Of a DNA stretch of 64,000 nucleotides, positions 63,956 to 64,000 are shown piece by piece; within the stretch, counting starts at the first letter, position 1; each line of letters opens with the position of its first letter. The translations under genes and the position numbers were made by a program. The notes under the pieces were generated by a model. That model was not told the DNA's origin and made no database searches. It was given only the letters and a program-made list of their open reading frames with translations. The DNA comes from CATQGW01 sp965262235 (GTDB taxonomy: Bacteria; Chloroflexota; Dehalococcoidia; Bin125), in assembly GCA_965262235.1 (NCBI GenBank), contig OZ253504.1, positions 186,001 through 250,000 of the forward strand, in the 5' to 3' direction.

Positions 63956-64000
63956 TGCTCGCTCGAACACCACGCCCCGTGGCGACGATAGGTCGATTCA

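Noticed and set aside
1..64000. Genome-wide reassignment of TAG
   Set aside because: Many intact genes here (glpD, deacetylase, sppA-like, hydratases, flavin reductase) end in TAG at the expected length.

Overview
This is a GC-rich bacterial window, probably from a Chloroflexota (SAR202/Dehalococcoidia-like) metagenome or symbiont lineage. That placement is an inference. It rests on one-protein sensor kinase-receiver-winged-helix remnants, large FN3/cadherin/beta-propeller surface proteins, a degraded large serine recombinase, many CaiB/enoyl-CoA hydratase/SDR/MFS catabolic genes and a selenoprotein. No rRNA or ribosomal-protein gene is present to settle it.

Region 1 (1-23 kb) is accessory and decaying. 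It holds three very large secreted surface proteins built from FN3-like, Ig-like, cadherin-like and six-bladed-type propeller repeats, plus remnants of a SulP permease, a hybrid kinase-regulator, a serine recombinase and a membrane protein. A NarL-type kinase/regulator pair also lies here. One surface gene is split by an IS110-family element, whose upstream end could encode a bridge RNA, and by an IS427-type IS5 element. Removing both elements restores a single frame. Several genes here contain single in-frame TAG codons. The most striking product, at 13.3-19.2 kb, is a secreted protein joining a phosphohistidine-type domain and a PPDK/GWD-type ATP-binding domain to cadherin and propeller repeats.

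Region 2 (23-48 kb) is mainly intact housekeeping and catabolic DNA: an elongator-type tRNA-Met, a DUF192 lipoprotein, glpK-glpD, a Cu+ ATPase, an ATP-grasp ligase, an MFS/deacetylase divergent pair, NfuA-like, CocE-type hydrolase, a DapB-like reductase, a flavin reductase, SppA-like and Rieske genes. At 35.6-36.9 kb is a B12-binding radical SAM gene whose apparent stop TGA is followed in frame by Ala-Glu-Pro. Cys-TGA-Ala-Glu-Pro is the CUAEP selenocysteine tail, and a SECIS-like hairpin follows the TGA.

Region 3 (48-64 kb) holds acyl-CoA metabolism (two enoyl-CoA hydratases, an SDR, a tandem CaiB pair of which one lacks the catalytic Asp), an MFS transporter, a PTPS-like gene, a flavodoxin-like gene, hydrolases, an SPL-like radical SAM gene joined to a VapBC remnant, HflX and a Cys-rich RCC1-repeat lipoprotein.

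Two families of small non-coding mobile repeats fill the gaps. One is a MITE of about 157 bp with IS5-like ends and TTAG target duplications. The other has a nearly perfect 30-bp terminal inverted repeat and is bordered by tandem arrays of its own tip. A lone 69-bp copy of the IS110 upstream end lies at 60.35 kb.
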